Positions 24,297 to 36,200 of a stretch of 64,000 nucleotides of DNA are shown here, one piece after another. The notes beneath the pieces were generated by a model. The model was not told the origin of the DNA. It saw nothing but the letters and a program-made list of their open reading frames with translations, and made no database searches. This DNA comes from Eudorina sp. 2006-703-Eu-15 (Eukaryota > Chlorophyta > Chlorophyceae > Chlamydomonadales > Volvocaceae). The DNA lies in assembly GCA_003117195.1 (NCBI GenBank), contig BDSI01000013.1, positions 835,044 through 899,043 on the forward strand. Reading direction: 5' to 3'. A program made the translations under genes and the position numbers. Numbering within the stretch: the first letter of the stretch is position 1; each line of letters begins with the position of its first letter.

Positions 24297-27200
24297 GGGC
24301 CGGCCCCGGCGTGGGCGGCGACACGGCGCAGCGGCCTGCTGGGCGAACGGTCCGGGGCGCCGCCGCGCAGCGCCGGCGGCGGCGGCGGCGGCAGCGGCGG
24401 CGGCCGCGACGCCTCTCCGTTTGAGGGTGCCGTACTGCAGCTGGGGGGCGTGGGGAGCAACGTAAACCTGGCGGCCGTGGGGAGCACACCGCTGTCTATC
24501 AGGTGCAATACCCTGGGGGCGGTTGCGATGTGGTGTGGGAGCCGGCCTGAGCCGCGGCCCCATCTGGGTCGCAGCCTCACCTACCTTGTAGGCACCCGCT
24601 GGCCGTACAACACTTCGCGAGGAGTAATTTAGGGAATGCCAGGGAGGATTAGGTCGGCTAGGTCGGTCATGGGTTTTACAAAGGGGGGTTGAATTCTCGT
24701 GTGGACCTCGATCGCCCAGTTCCCTCCCTGCCAGCCAACTTCCTTCTCCCCCCCCGCCCCCAGGGCGTCCGCCTCGGCCTCGGCCTCGGCCTCCGCCTCC
24801 GCCGGCGCCAAGCACTTCACCTCACTGCCGCTGGGGCCGACCGGGCCCGGTCGGCCGGACACCGCGCCCTCCGCCGCCTCGCCACCCCGGGTCGACCCCC
24901 TCGCCGCCGCCAACCTCCCCGCGCGCGGCGGCGGCGGCGGCGGCAGCGTCGTCCACGGCCACGGCCTCACCTTCGCGTCGGGCGGCGGCGCCGGCCCGGC
25001 GCCTCCGTCGATGTCTGTGCCGGCGGCGGCCATCAACCCGCCGCTGCAGCCCCCGCTCGCCTGGCCGCCGCCGCAGCCGCCCGGCGCCGACGGCGCCGCG
25101 GGCTTCCCCTTCCCCTTCCCCTCCCCCCTGTCCCACCTGGATGCCCCAGCGCCGACTGGAGCGACGGCGCCGTTGCTGGGGTTTGGACTGCACGCCCCGC
25201 CCGCCGCCGATGCGTCGGCGGCGCCGCCGCTGACGCTCCTGGCGACGTCCGAGTCGGGCGGGCCACCGGGCCCGCTGCCGCGCGGCGCGGCGGCGGCGGC
25301 GGCGGCGGAGCCGCCGCCCTCCGCCACCGCGGCGCAGCTGCTGCAGCGCCTGTACCGCACCAACCGCACACCCCCCAGCCAGACGGAGGCGCTCCAGGAC
25401 CTGCTCAGCCCGCCGCAGCGGCACGCCAGCCCCGCGCGCTCGGCGGCGACGGCGGCCGCCGCCGCCGCCGTCAATGCCATCGCCGGCCGCGCCGACAGCC
25501 CCGGTCCCCCCGGCCTGCACCATTCCGCCAGCGCCGCCACGCTGACGTCCTTCCACGCGGCACCCTTCTCACACCCGAGCGCCTCTTTCAACTCGCCCGC
25601 GACGCCGGGGCGGTCCCTCGGCGGCGGCGGCGCCGCCGCCGCCGCCGCGGCGCCCGGCACCGCCGCCAGCTCCATCTCCGGCGGCCTGGCGTCGGTCGCC
25701 TCCCGACCCGGCACCACGGGCACGGCGGGCAGCGGGGCCAGCAGCCCGCTGATGCGCCCCAAGGGCCGCGTCGCCGCGGCGGGAGGGACCCTGGCGGACC
25801 TGTCGGCGGCGCTGCAGAAGAGCATCGCGGCGGGGATGGGCGAGTGGGACCTGCGGGCGGACGGCACGTGGGGGCACCCGGAGATCCAACAGCGGCTGCT
25901 GAGGGGGCCGCTGGGGCCGGAGGCGCTCAAGAACCGGTACCGCATGAAGGTGGGGGCGGGGAGGGGTGGGGAGGGGAGGGGAGGGTATAGGACATTGGTA
26001 GACATTGGTAGACATTGGTAGACATTGGTAGACATTGGTAGACATGGACTTCGCTGCTGCGGGATTCAAACTGCGCTGCTGCGGGGAGGCGAGGGCATCC
26101 GCGGGCTGGGGTACGGGTGGGTGGGGGGCACAGGGGTGCGGGGCCAGGGGTGGGGGGAATGGGAATGGGAAAGGGGGCGGAATGGGGAAGCGGGGAGGTG
26201 CATCTGGTCGTTGGAGGCACACAGCTAGGTGGCGAAGAAGAGAATGGGCGGATCTGACTGCCAGGGCAAGGGTCCAGGGTGTGGAGTGGGAGTGGGCCAA
26301 GTGGCTGGGTTTGTGGTAGGAAGGGTTGGGGGATGAGGTGATGGGGGGTCGTGTGGGCGGTAGGGCCTGGGACGCGGATGGTCAAATGGCGGGGGGCGGG
26401 GACTGCGATGGGTGTCTGGCGCGTCATGCGTCGTTGGACTAGGGTCGGGGCTGGGGTAGGCGTGTAAGCGGAAGGTCGCCACGCACCACATCCTCCCTCG
26501 CAACCCATTCCACCCCACCCGCCCCACTCCACCCCACCCCACCCCACCCCACCCCACCCCACCCCCCCACCCCCCCCCCCCCCCCCCACCCCACCCCACC
26601 CCACCCACCCCACCCACCCCACCCCACCCCACCCCACCCACCCCACCCACCCCACCCCACCCCACCCCACCCCACCCCACCCCACCCACCCCACCCCACC
26701 CACCCCACCCCACCCCACCCCACCCCACCCCACCCCACCCACCCCACCCACCCCACCCCACCCCACCCCACCCCACCCCACCCCACCCCACCCCACCCAC
26801 CCCACCCCACCCCACCCCACCCCACCCCACCCCACCCCACCCCACCCCACCCCACCCACCCCACCCCACCCCACCCCACCCACCCCACCCCACCCACCCC
26901 ACCCCACCCCACCCCACCCCACCCCACCCACCCCCCCCACCCCACCCCACCCCACCCCACCCCACCCCACCCCACCCCACCCACCCCACCCACCCCACCC
27001 CACCCCACCCCACCCCACCCCCCCACCCCACCCCACCCCCCCCCCCCCCCCCCCCCCCACCCCACCCCACCCCACCCCACCCCACCCCACCCCACCCCAC
27101 CCACCCCACCCCACCCCACCCCACCCACCCCCCCCCCCCCCACCCCACCCCACCCCACCCCACCCCACCCACTCCACCCCACCCCACCCCACCCCACCCC

Positions 27201-30200
27201 ACCCACCCCACCCCACCCCACCCCACCCCACCCCACCCCACCCCACCCCACCCACCCCACCCCACCCCACCCCACCCCACCCCACCCCACCCCACCCCAC
27301 CCCACCCCACCCCACCCCACTCCACCCCACCCCACCCCCCCCCCCCCCCACCCCACCCCACCCCACCCCACCCCACCCCACCCCAATCCAACCCCCTGCT
27401 CAGGAGCGGGACATCATCTCCCTCTACCGGCTGCTCTACTCGTACAGCGTGGGCTTCTTCACGGACGTGGAGTCGGTGCTGGAGATCGCGGTGGCGGACC
27501 GGGACAGCGGCGCCGCGGCGGGGCTGGCGGCGGGCAGCGGCCTGCGGCAGGAGCTGCTGGAGAACGTGTTCCGGGCGTACGCCACGCTGTGGGACGAGGC
27601 GCTCATGGTGGGGTGGGGCGGGGCCACCGGTCAGGAAGCGGGAAGGCTGCGGGAGGCGATTGTGGGGGCTGCGGGTCAGGGCGGGACTTGGTGGGGCGGG
27701 TCTGCCCCCACCGGGGGGGGGGCTCTTCTAACCTATCGCTAAACCCATATCCAGAGCCCACCACCGCGTCTTACCGCCCCGAGTGGCTCCACCCCCGAAA
27801 TCCCTGCCGCCCCCCCCCCCGGCCCCCCCTTACCCCGCCCTCGCCCCCCTTGTCCCTCGCCTGCACCTCCCCCTTCCCCCCAGATCGTGTTCGACAGCGA
27901 GATGACCACCATGCTGGCGGACAGGAACGCGGCGCTCCGGGCGCTGGACCGGGGGGCGGTGGAGCTGGAGGCGGTCAAGAAGGAGAAGGAGGAGCTGAAG
28001 GTTGTCTGTGTGTGTTGTGGGGGAGGGCGGGGGGGGAGGCAGGAGGGAGGGGGCGAGTGGGTCGGGGGATGTGAGGTTCTGGAGGGGGGGCACAGCTGTT
28101 GGGTGAGGCGGCCTGGGGAAGAGGGCCACCATGTTCATTGTGTGCCCAAGGCCCTGCCGCAACATTTCCCCGCGCCGCCCCGCCGCCCCGCCGCCTTCAC
28201 CCTGCGCCTGCCGCTGCCCCTGCGCCGCCGCCACCCGCTCCGCAGCTGCGTCTGGAGGACTTTACGAAGCAGAATGTGGACAACATGCTGGCGTCGAGGC
28301 ACCTGCAGCAGACGGCCACACGGCTGGAGGGTGGGTGGCGGGGAGAGCGGGAGGGGGGAGGGGGAGGAAGGAGGGAGGGTATAGGAAATAAGTAGGCAAA
28401 GTTATACTAGAGGGAGGGAGGGGGTTGAGGGCTGATGAGCCAAGATAGCCCCAGGCGGAGGGTGGGGAGGGGCGCGGAGGGGGGAGGCGGACGTTGCGGG
28501 GGTCTCCGCATCTCTCAAGTACGGAGAGGGCCGCCTCGGAACCGCCCTGGTTGGGCCCCATTCCCTACTACTGTATCCACACCCACACCCACACCCACAC
28601 CCACACCCACACCCACACCCACACCCACACCCACACCCACACCCACACCCACACCCACACCCACACCCACACCCACACCCACACCCACACCCCCACACAC
28701 CCTCACACCCTCACACCCTCACACCCTCACACCCTCACACCCTCACACCCTCACACCCTCACACCCTCACACCCTCACACCCTCACACCCTCACACCCTC
28801 ACACCCTCACACCCTCACACCCTCACACCCACACCCCCTCACACCCACACACCCACACCCACACACCCACACCCACCCCCTCACACCCCCCCCCTCACAC
28901 CCACTCAGGCGAGGTGTACACGCTGCACAACGCCAACGAGCAGCTGGTCACCAACATGGCGCGCCACGCCGTCCAGGTGGCCACCCTGGAGCGCCAGCTG
29001 GACGCGGCGCGGGCCGCCACGCAGGCGGCGGAGGCGCGCGCGGCGGCGGCGGAGGAGCACCTGGGGGACCTCAAGGCCATCGTGTCGGAGCAGAACTCCA
29101 CTCTGTCGGAGCAGTTCTTCCAGGTGCGGACCGCGGGCTGGGTGGGGTGGGGTGGGGGTGGGAGAACCGGTGTGGTGCTGCGCTTTTGCGGGTTCGATGT
29201 ACGGTAGTAGAGGGGACACATGGGGGATGGGTTGGGGGATGGGATGGGGGATGGGGGATGGGGTGCGACCGCATGGGATGCGATGGGGGGGCCTGTGCGG
29301 CGGGGTGTGGCCGGGGGGAGAGGGCTGGATTGCTGCGTGTACCCGTGGGGACGGAATCATGCAGCACGTATGGGGAGGGGATGTCGGGTGCGGGTGGGCA
29401 AGGGGGGGGCGAGGGGCCCCGGTGCTGTACCCGCCGGTCGTTGCTGCCGCCGCCGCGCCGCGCCGCACCGTACCGTACGGTGCCGGGTGCCGCACCGCAC
29501 CGTACCGCCTGCCGCTGGACACGCAGATCAAGGAGCTGGAGCGCATGTGCGGCGAGCTGCAGGAAACCGTCCGCAACCTCAACCGCCGCCGCGCCGCGGT
29601 GCTGGGGCTGCTGTCGGGCGCCACGCCGGAGGCCAGCGAGCCCGGCCTCTCCGGCGCCTCCGCGCGGCCCACCGCCAACGGCGTCGCCGCCGCCGCCGCC
29701 GGCTCGTCCTTCCGACGTCCCGGCACTGGCAGCGGCGGCGCCAGCGGCTCCGGCTCCGCGCACCCGCCGTCGCCGCCGCTGCCGGGGGCGGGGGGCTCGC
29801 CGGTGCCGCTGCCGGGGCAGACGCTGCAGACGCTGGACAGTGCGACGGAGGGCGTGCTGGCGGACGTGTCCCTCCTGGACCCGGACGAGCTGGGGCGGCT
29901 GCTGTCGGACAAGACCCGCGCCTTCAACCTGATGCACGCGGACTTCGTGGTCAAGATGCACGAGCTGGACGAGCAGCGGTACGTAATGCGGCCTCCCGGG
30001 AAGCGCTGCGGCGTGACGTCACCGGTTTGCGCGCGCTCTGGCTCGTGCCATGTGTGTGCGCATGCATCGCGACCCCCACACACCCAACAGACATGAACAA
30101 CCACCAAAAGCGCGCCAAGTCGACAGCGTTCTTCGGCAGCGTTCTTCACCTGTCCTGCCTGCGTGAGAACACACCAACAACAACCCCTTCTGGACCCACA

Positions 30201-33200
30201 GACCACCGGCGTCTTTACCGCCCTCCTGCCTGCCTATACCCTTCCTGTCTGCCTCTACCGCCCACCCACCCACATACCCACCCCATCCCGCCCTGCTCCA
30301 TCCCGACCCGCCCAAACCCTTACCCGCCCCGGTCCCCGGTATCTCGTGCGCCATATAGGGCCGCCAACGAGGCTCTGCGCGCTGAGATCGAGACCATGCG
30401 AGCGGCGGTGAAGCGCGCGGACGAGAACGCGGCCGCCAGCAACCGCACCGCCGCCAGGTTCCGGGCCAAGTACGAGGAGGGGCGCATGACGATGGAGGAC
30501 CTGGAGGAGAAGAACAGAAAGTGAGGAGGAGGAAGGGCGGGAGTGGGGGGTATAGGAAATTGGGGAGGGGAGAGGGGAAGGCCTGTATTGACAAAGGGAG
30601 GGGGGACGAGGATCAGGGGCAGGTGCAGGGGCGGGCTCTGTTATGACTGCGACCTGATGCGGATGTCTGGCGGCGCGGAATGGGCCACTGGGGGAATGGG
30701 GCGCTTGGCCCACGGGGTAGGGATTTAATGGCGTGGCTGCAATGTGAAAGACCAAACCCTCGACGGCCGAGCAGATGCCTTGGGGGGCGGGGCGGGGGGG
30801 TAGGGGAAGGGGGAGGGGGAGGGTATAGGAAATTGGGAGGGGGTGAGGGGGACAGACCCACGCTTTCAGGTGGGTGTGCCTCCTACAGAGCCGCCGCCCC
30901 CCGCCTACTCAACCACCACCTGATAATCCCCACCCCCAACCCCCATCCCCATTCCACCCCACCCCGGCCCCCCCGGCCAGGTTGACCCACAAGAACGCGG
31001 AGCTGGTCCGCAGCTACTGGCCGTTGATGACCCGTCTGAAGGAGGCGGAGGCGGAGGCGTCCCGGTGCCGCGAGGAGGCGGCGCGGGACCGGGAGCAGGC
31101 GGCGGCGGACCGGGAGGAGGCGGACCAGCTGCGGGCGGCGGCGGCGGACACCCAGGCGGCCATGCAGGAGCTGCGGGAGCGCAGGGCGGAGGCGGCGAGC
31201 CACGAGCTGGAGGTGGGTGGGCGGGGCGGGGACGGAGGGGGGAGGGGGGTTTCGGAGGGTGGAACGTGGGGGCGAGGGGGATGCGATGTGGGGTTTGGGG
31301 GCTTGGGTGAGGCTGCTTTCCTCGTTCTCAACAACTAACCGTCCTCTCACAACCACCCGTTGCGCACTTGACTCCGCGCCTGCGCCACGCCTGCTCCTCG
31401 CCCCTTCCTTACCCCTTCCGCCCGTCCCGTCCTCCTCACCACTTCCCTCCGCGGCCGCTCCTCGCGACCCCCCCTCGCCCCCACCGTCCACGCAGCTGCC
31501 GCCCGACCTTCTGGCGCTGCTGCCCGAGGGCCAGGTGGGCGCCCTGCGCCGCTTCGCGCGCTCCTGCCACCGCCGCGTCGCGCACCTCAACTCCCAGGTG
31601 GTGGCGCTGGTGGACCAGGTCACGCAGCTGCGACTCGAACAGATCCTGCAGAAGGAACAGGCCGTCCTGCAGGACGGCGGCGCCGGCGGAGGCGGCGGAG
31701 GCGGCGACGCCGCCGCGGCCCTCGCCGCCGCCCTGGCAGAGGCGGAGGCGCTGCGCGCCGCCGTGGCGTCGCGGGACCGCTGGCTTGCGGCGCTGTCCAA
31801 GGGCATGGTGGGGGTGATGTCGCAGATGGAGAACCTGATGGCGAAGGACTGGGAGACCTGCCGGACGCTGAGGCTGGAGCAGGAGCGCCGCAAGCGGCGC
31901 GCGGCGCGCGAGGCGCGCCGCGCCGCGCGCGCGGCGGAGGGGCTGCCGCCGGGGTCCGAGTCCGAGTCGGTCAGCCCGGAGCGGAGCTTGCTGTCCAGCC
32001 TGGCGGAGGGCAGCTCTCAGGGGACGTACTCGGGGCAGGTGGTGGTGGTGCCGACGGCGGAGGGCAGCGTCAGCGGCGGCCTGGGCGCCGCCGGCGGCGG
32101 CGGCGGCGGCGGCAGCGCGGGCGGCAGCCCAGCGGCGGGTAGCAGCGGCGGCGCCGCCGCTGGCGCCGGCATCAGCCCGGGCGACAGCCCCATTCGGGAA
32201 CGCAGCGTCGCCTTGTCAGACTCCACACCGTCGCCGCCGCAGCAGCAGCAGCAACAGCAGCAGCAACAGCAGGAGGTCGGCGGCGTGGCGGCGGCGGAGG
32301 GTTCCTACGCCAGCGCTATAGCCAGCCCCCCGGCAGCGGAGCTGTCCGCGGCATCCGCCGCCAGCGCTAACGCCAGCGCCGCCGGCGGCGAGGCGGGGCC
32401 GTCGCCGCCGCCACAGCCGCACGCCTCCGGCGAGCAGCCAGCGGCCGCAGACGAAGGCGCCAAGGGCGAGGGCGAGGGTCCGGAGGGCGAGGATGAGGAG
32501 GATGAGTGGGATCTGGGCGACGACGCGCTGTCGGTGGCCGCGGGACGGCTGGCGCAGCTGGTGGGGGTGAGCAAGGTGGCGGAGGGCGTGGAGCGCAGTC
32601 CCCAGCTGGTGGCACTGGACCGCGCCTTCGACCGGCTGGCGGACTCGGCGGAGCGGCTGGTGGAGTGGTCGGAGGGGCTGCTGCGGCGGAAGGAGCAGGC
32701 GAGGAGGGGGGCAGGGCAGGGGGGCAGGGCAGGGGGGCAGGGCAGGGGGGGCGGCAGGGGGCCGCACGGCAGGGCGGGGACCGCGCGGCAAGAGGACAGG
32801 CGGATAGCTCCGCAGGGAAGAGCATAGCAGGGTACAGAAAGGCAGGGGACAGTGCAGAACGATGAGCGGGGAGGGGCGTGGCGAGGGAGGTGCCGGGTCG
32901 TGGGCGCCGCGGGTGGGGACGTCCGGGGGCGAGCAGGGGGAAGCGCTGGGGCCCAGACTGCCCCCCGCCGAACGTTGCAGAGGTCAGCCCGGGTTGCCTG
33001 CCGCTCCCGCGAAGGGGGCGGCCACCCCTCCCTCCGAGCAGCGGCCCCCGGGACCCCGCAGCACCGCCCTCACGCCCCAGCGCTCCGCGCTCCCGGCTCC
33101 TCCCGGCTCCAGATCTACGGGTCCGCGGATGGGTCGGTGAGGAGCACCCAGACCTCTCTCCCCGCCCCCTCCCCCCTTCTCCCCGGCTTGTTGTGTCTGG

Positions 33201-36200
33201 GCTGTTTTGTTTTCAACCCCCCGCCCCCGCGCCCGCCCCCGCCCCTGCCGCTCCCACTCCCCCCGCCCTCGCCCCTTCAGACCGCCACGTTCGGCCAGGT
33301 GCGTCACAAGCTGGACACCGTGAGTCGGCAGCTGGAGGCCGCCACCTCGGAGCTACACACCCTGAGGCCCGTCGCGGAGGGGCTAAAGCACACGGTCCGG
33401 GGGTACGAGGTCAAGTTCAAGGAGATGGCGGCCACGACGGCGGTGCGTGGTTGGCTGGGATGGGGGTTGGGTGGGGTGGGGTGGGGTAGGGAGGGAGATG
33501 AAAGGTGTCTGTCGCCGGGCGGGCGGGAGGAGGTAGGGGGGAAGCTAGGTTTGTTACCCTTTTGCGGTTTCGCTGTCTTTATTGACAATGGGAGGAGGTC
33601 GGAGGGGGGGAAGGAGGGTAAGGGGAGACAGGCCTGCGCGCGGGTGTTTGCGGGGCTGGGAGTGGGCAGCAGCGGGGGGTGGGGGGGGATGGGAGATGGT
33701 GAGGGTTCGGGGAGAGGCGGTGGGGTGGAGGAAGCTGCGGCGCGGTGTGGGTGTGGAGGGGCTCGGTGCTAGGGATCCCCCCAACCTCAAAACCCAAACC
33801 GCCTTCCCGTATCACCCTCCCACCCCAACCCGAACCCCAACCCCCACCCCCACCACCCCCGCCCCCACCCCAAACCCTGGCCGCGGCCGCAGAGCTGCAA
33901 GCAGCGCGCCGAGACCGCCGAGTCGCGACTGGAGAGTGTGGACGCGCAGCTGGCGGTGGTGACGCAGCAGCTGAGGGAGGCGCAGGACGCACAGAAGCTG
34001 CTGGAGGACGAGTACTGGAAGGTGGGGGCCCTGCCTCGAGGGGTCGCGGCCAGGTGGCTGGGTGGATGGCTGGGTGGATGGCTGGGTGGATGGGTGGATG
34101 GCAGTGAGGATGGCTTGCTGCCGGGAGGGGTGGGTGCGTCAGAGGGTGTGGAGTCCTGGGTGGGTGGGGTTTGGGGTTGGTGGGTGCATTTTAGGGGCTA
34201 TGGGGAATACGGTGGGATGCAAAGAAAAAGCGCCCCTATGGAATATGGTGGGGCTTTGGGGGGAGCGCTTCTCCTGGGGGGGGGATGGCGGGGGAACCTG
34301 TGCGGGGCCGGGGAGGAAGGGACCCGGGCACGGACCTGACCCCGGGCACGGACCAGGCCAGCCCCGTCGTCATAAGGATTACGGGGCGGAAGCCGGCGGG
34401 CACAACTACAACCGGCCTGGAATGGGTACGGAACTGCAGGCGGCGCACGCGGGCGGTATACCGGCAACACCTACCCCCTGCGTGGGGCCAAACACGCCTG
34501 CTCTTCCCCCGCCCCGCTCCGCCCCGCCCCACCCCGCCCACCACCTCAGCTAGCCAGCACTCCCGGCGCCCCACCAGTGACCCGCCGCACCCATCGCCCC
34601 ACCCGCCCGGGCCCGCATCGGCCCCTTCTCTGCACGCGGGCCCCCCCCGCCTGGCCCCCCATGCTAGCACGTCACCCCTCCCCCTTGCCCTCCCCCTTGC
34701 CCCCCCCTTCAGGCCAAGGACATCGCCCTGGAGGCCGAGGTCACCACCGGCGAGCTGAAGGCGGGCCGCATCCGGGCACTGGAGGCGGCGGCCAAGGCGA
34801 TCTCGTCGGTGTCGGGCCTGGAGAAGGAGGCGCGGGAGAACCGGTGCGTGGGTGTGTGGTGTGATGGTGCCGTGGCGACCGTGGGGGTCGAGATTTACCA
34901 GGTATGGTGTCGAGATTTACCCTGGCCCACTCCCCCTTCCCCCTCCCGCCCTCGGCCTTCGCTTCCTTACGTGCTTGGGGTCGTGCTGGACCCGTCGCCG
35001 TCAACTCGTCATTCCTTTCGCTCATTGGTTGCCCCCCAGGTTTTGATAGGTCGGTGCTGCGGCGGTTCCGTCTCCCCTCGTTATTTTGGCCCCCTGCCCC
35101 TGCCCCTGCCCTCCCCGCCCCGCCCCACACCCCTCCCCCCCCTCCCCTCCCCCTCCCTCAGCGACCAGCGCGTGGCCCTGGAGGCCGACCTGGTGGGCTA
35201 CAAGGCCTGGGTGCGCCACATGGAGGCCATGGAGCGCAAGTACCGGGCCAACCTGAGGGACCTGGCGGACGCCACCACCGCCTGCGAGGAGCGCGACAGG
35301 AAGCTGGTGGAGCTCAAGGACAGGTGGGGACGGGCCCGCCCGCTGTCTGGCCGTGATTGACGTGCTTGACTTCAAGGGACGGGGGGCCGTTGCTGGGAGC
35401 AAGCGGGGGGCCATGATGGGGGGACGGGTGGGCTGCTGCTGTTGCCGCCGGCGCCGTAGCCGCCGCCGACGTGACGGAAGCCCCTCCCCCCTCGCCCCCA
35501 GTCCCGTCTTGATCGGATATTCGCTCTGGCAGCAGCGCAGTGTCAAGGTGTCTACCAATTTCCTACACCCCTTCCCCCCCTCCTTGCTCAGGATCACCGC
35601 CCTGGAGCAGCAGCTGCGCTTCAAGTCCATCGAGACGTCCTCCCTGGAGTCCCGGGTCAAGGCGCTGTGCGGGGAGCTGGTGGAGGAGCGCCGGACGGCG
35701 CGGGCGGCGCTGGCGTCCGCGCGGGGCTCGGCGGCCATGCAGCTGGACGCCGCCATCCGCCAGGCGGGTGCGGCGGAGGCGGAGGCGGCGTCGCAGGCGG
35801 AGCGGGTGGCCGCGCTGGAGGGCAGGTGCGGGCGGGCGGGCGGGACGTAGGGGGAAACGGCGGGGCGGTGCTGGAGGGCAGGTGCGGCGGGCGGGATAGC
35901 GCGCGCGCATTCTTCGGGGCAAACCTTTCGTTCCTCGCGCGTTAGAGTATTTCCTGCTGCCCCCGGCCACCCTCAAGCCACCCCCCACCCCCCACCCCAC
36001 ACACACACTCTTTTCTTTTGACACACTTTGCTGTCGAGCTCGGCTCCTCTTTTCTCGCGGCTCAGTTATCTCATTACACCTCGCTGAACCCGTCAGCCAC
36101 CCAGCACCCCGCGGCGCAAATTCTATCCGACACCCAACTCCCTTCCCGCCGTGTCCACGGGGCGGGCCGGCCCGACGGCCGCAGGCTGGCGGACGCCAAT

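Noticed and set aside
24629..26035. Long minus-strand and alternate-frame ORFs opposite exon 24764-25949
   Set aside because: GC-rich coding DNA leaves other frames open. Only the chosen frame joins neighbouring exons in phase and continues into the helical region.
25927..27391. Three long minus-strand frames of Gly, Trp and Val across 26225-27391
   Set aside because: They are translations of the TGGGG minisatellite; all three frames are open because the repeat lacks stop codons.
26513..28900. CRISPR-like or satellite array
   Set aside because: The units are simple microsatellite/minisatellite repeats without unique spacers, and the genome is eukaryotic.
28435..29207. Long frames of Thr-Pro or Thr-His repeats
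   Set aside because: They are translations of ACACCC/CTCACACC arrays inside an intron; the true exon begins at 28909.
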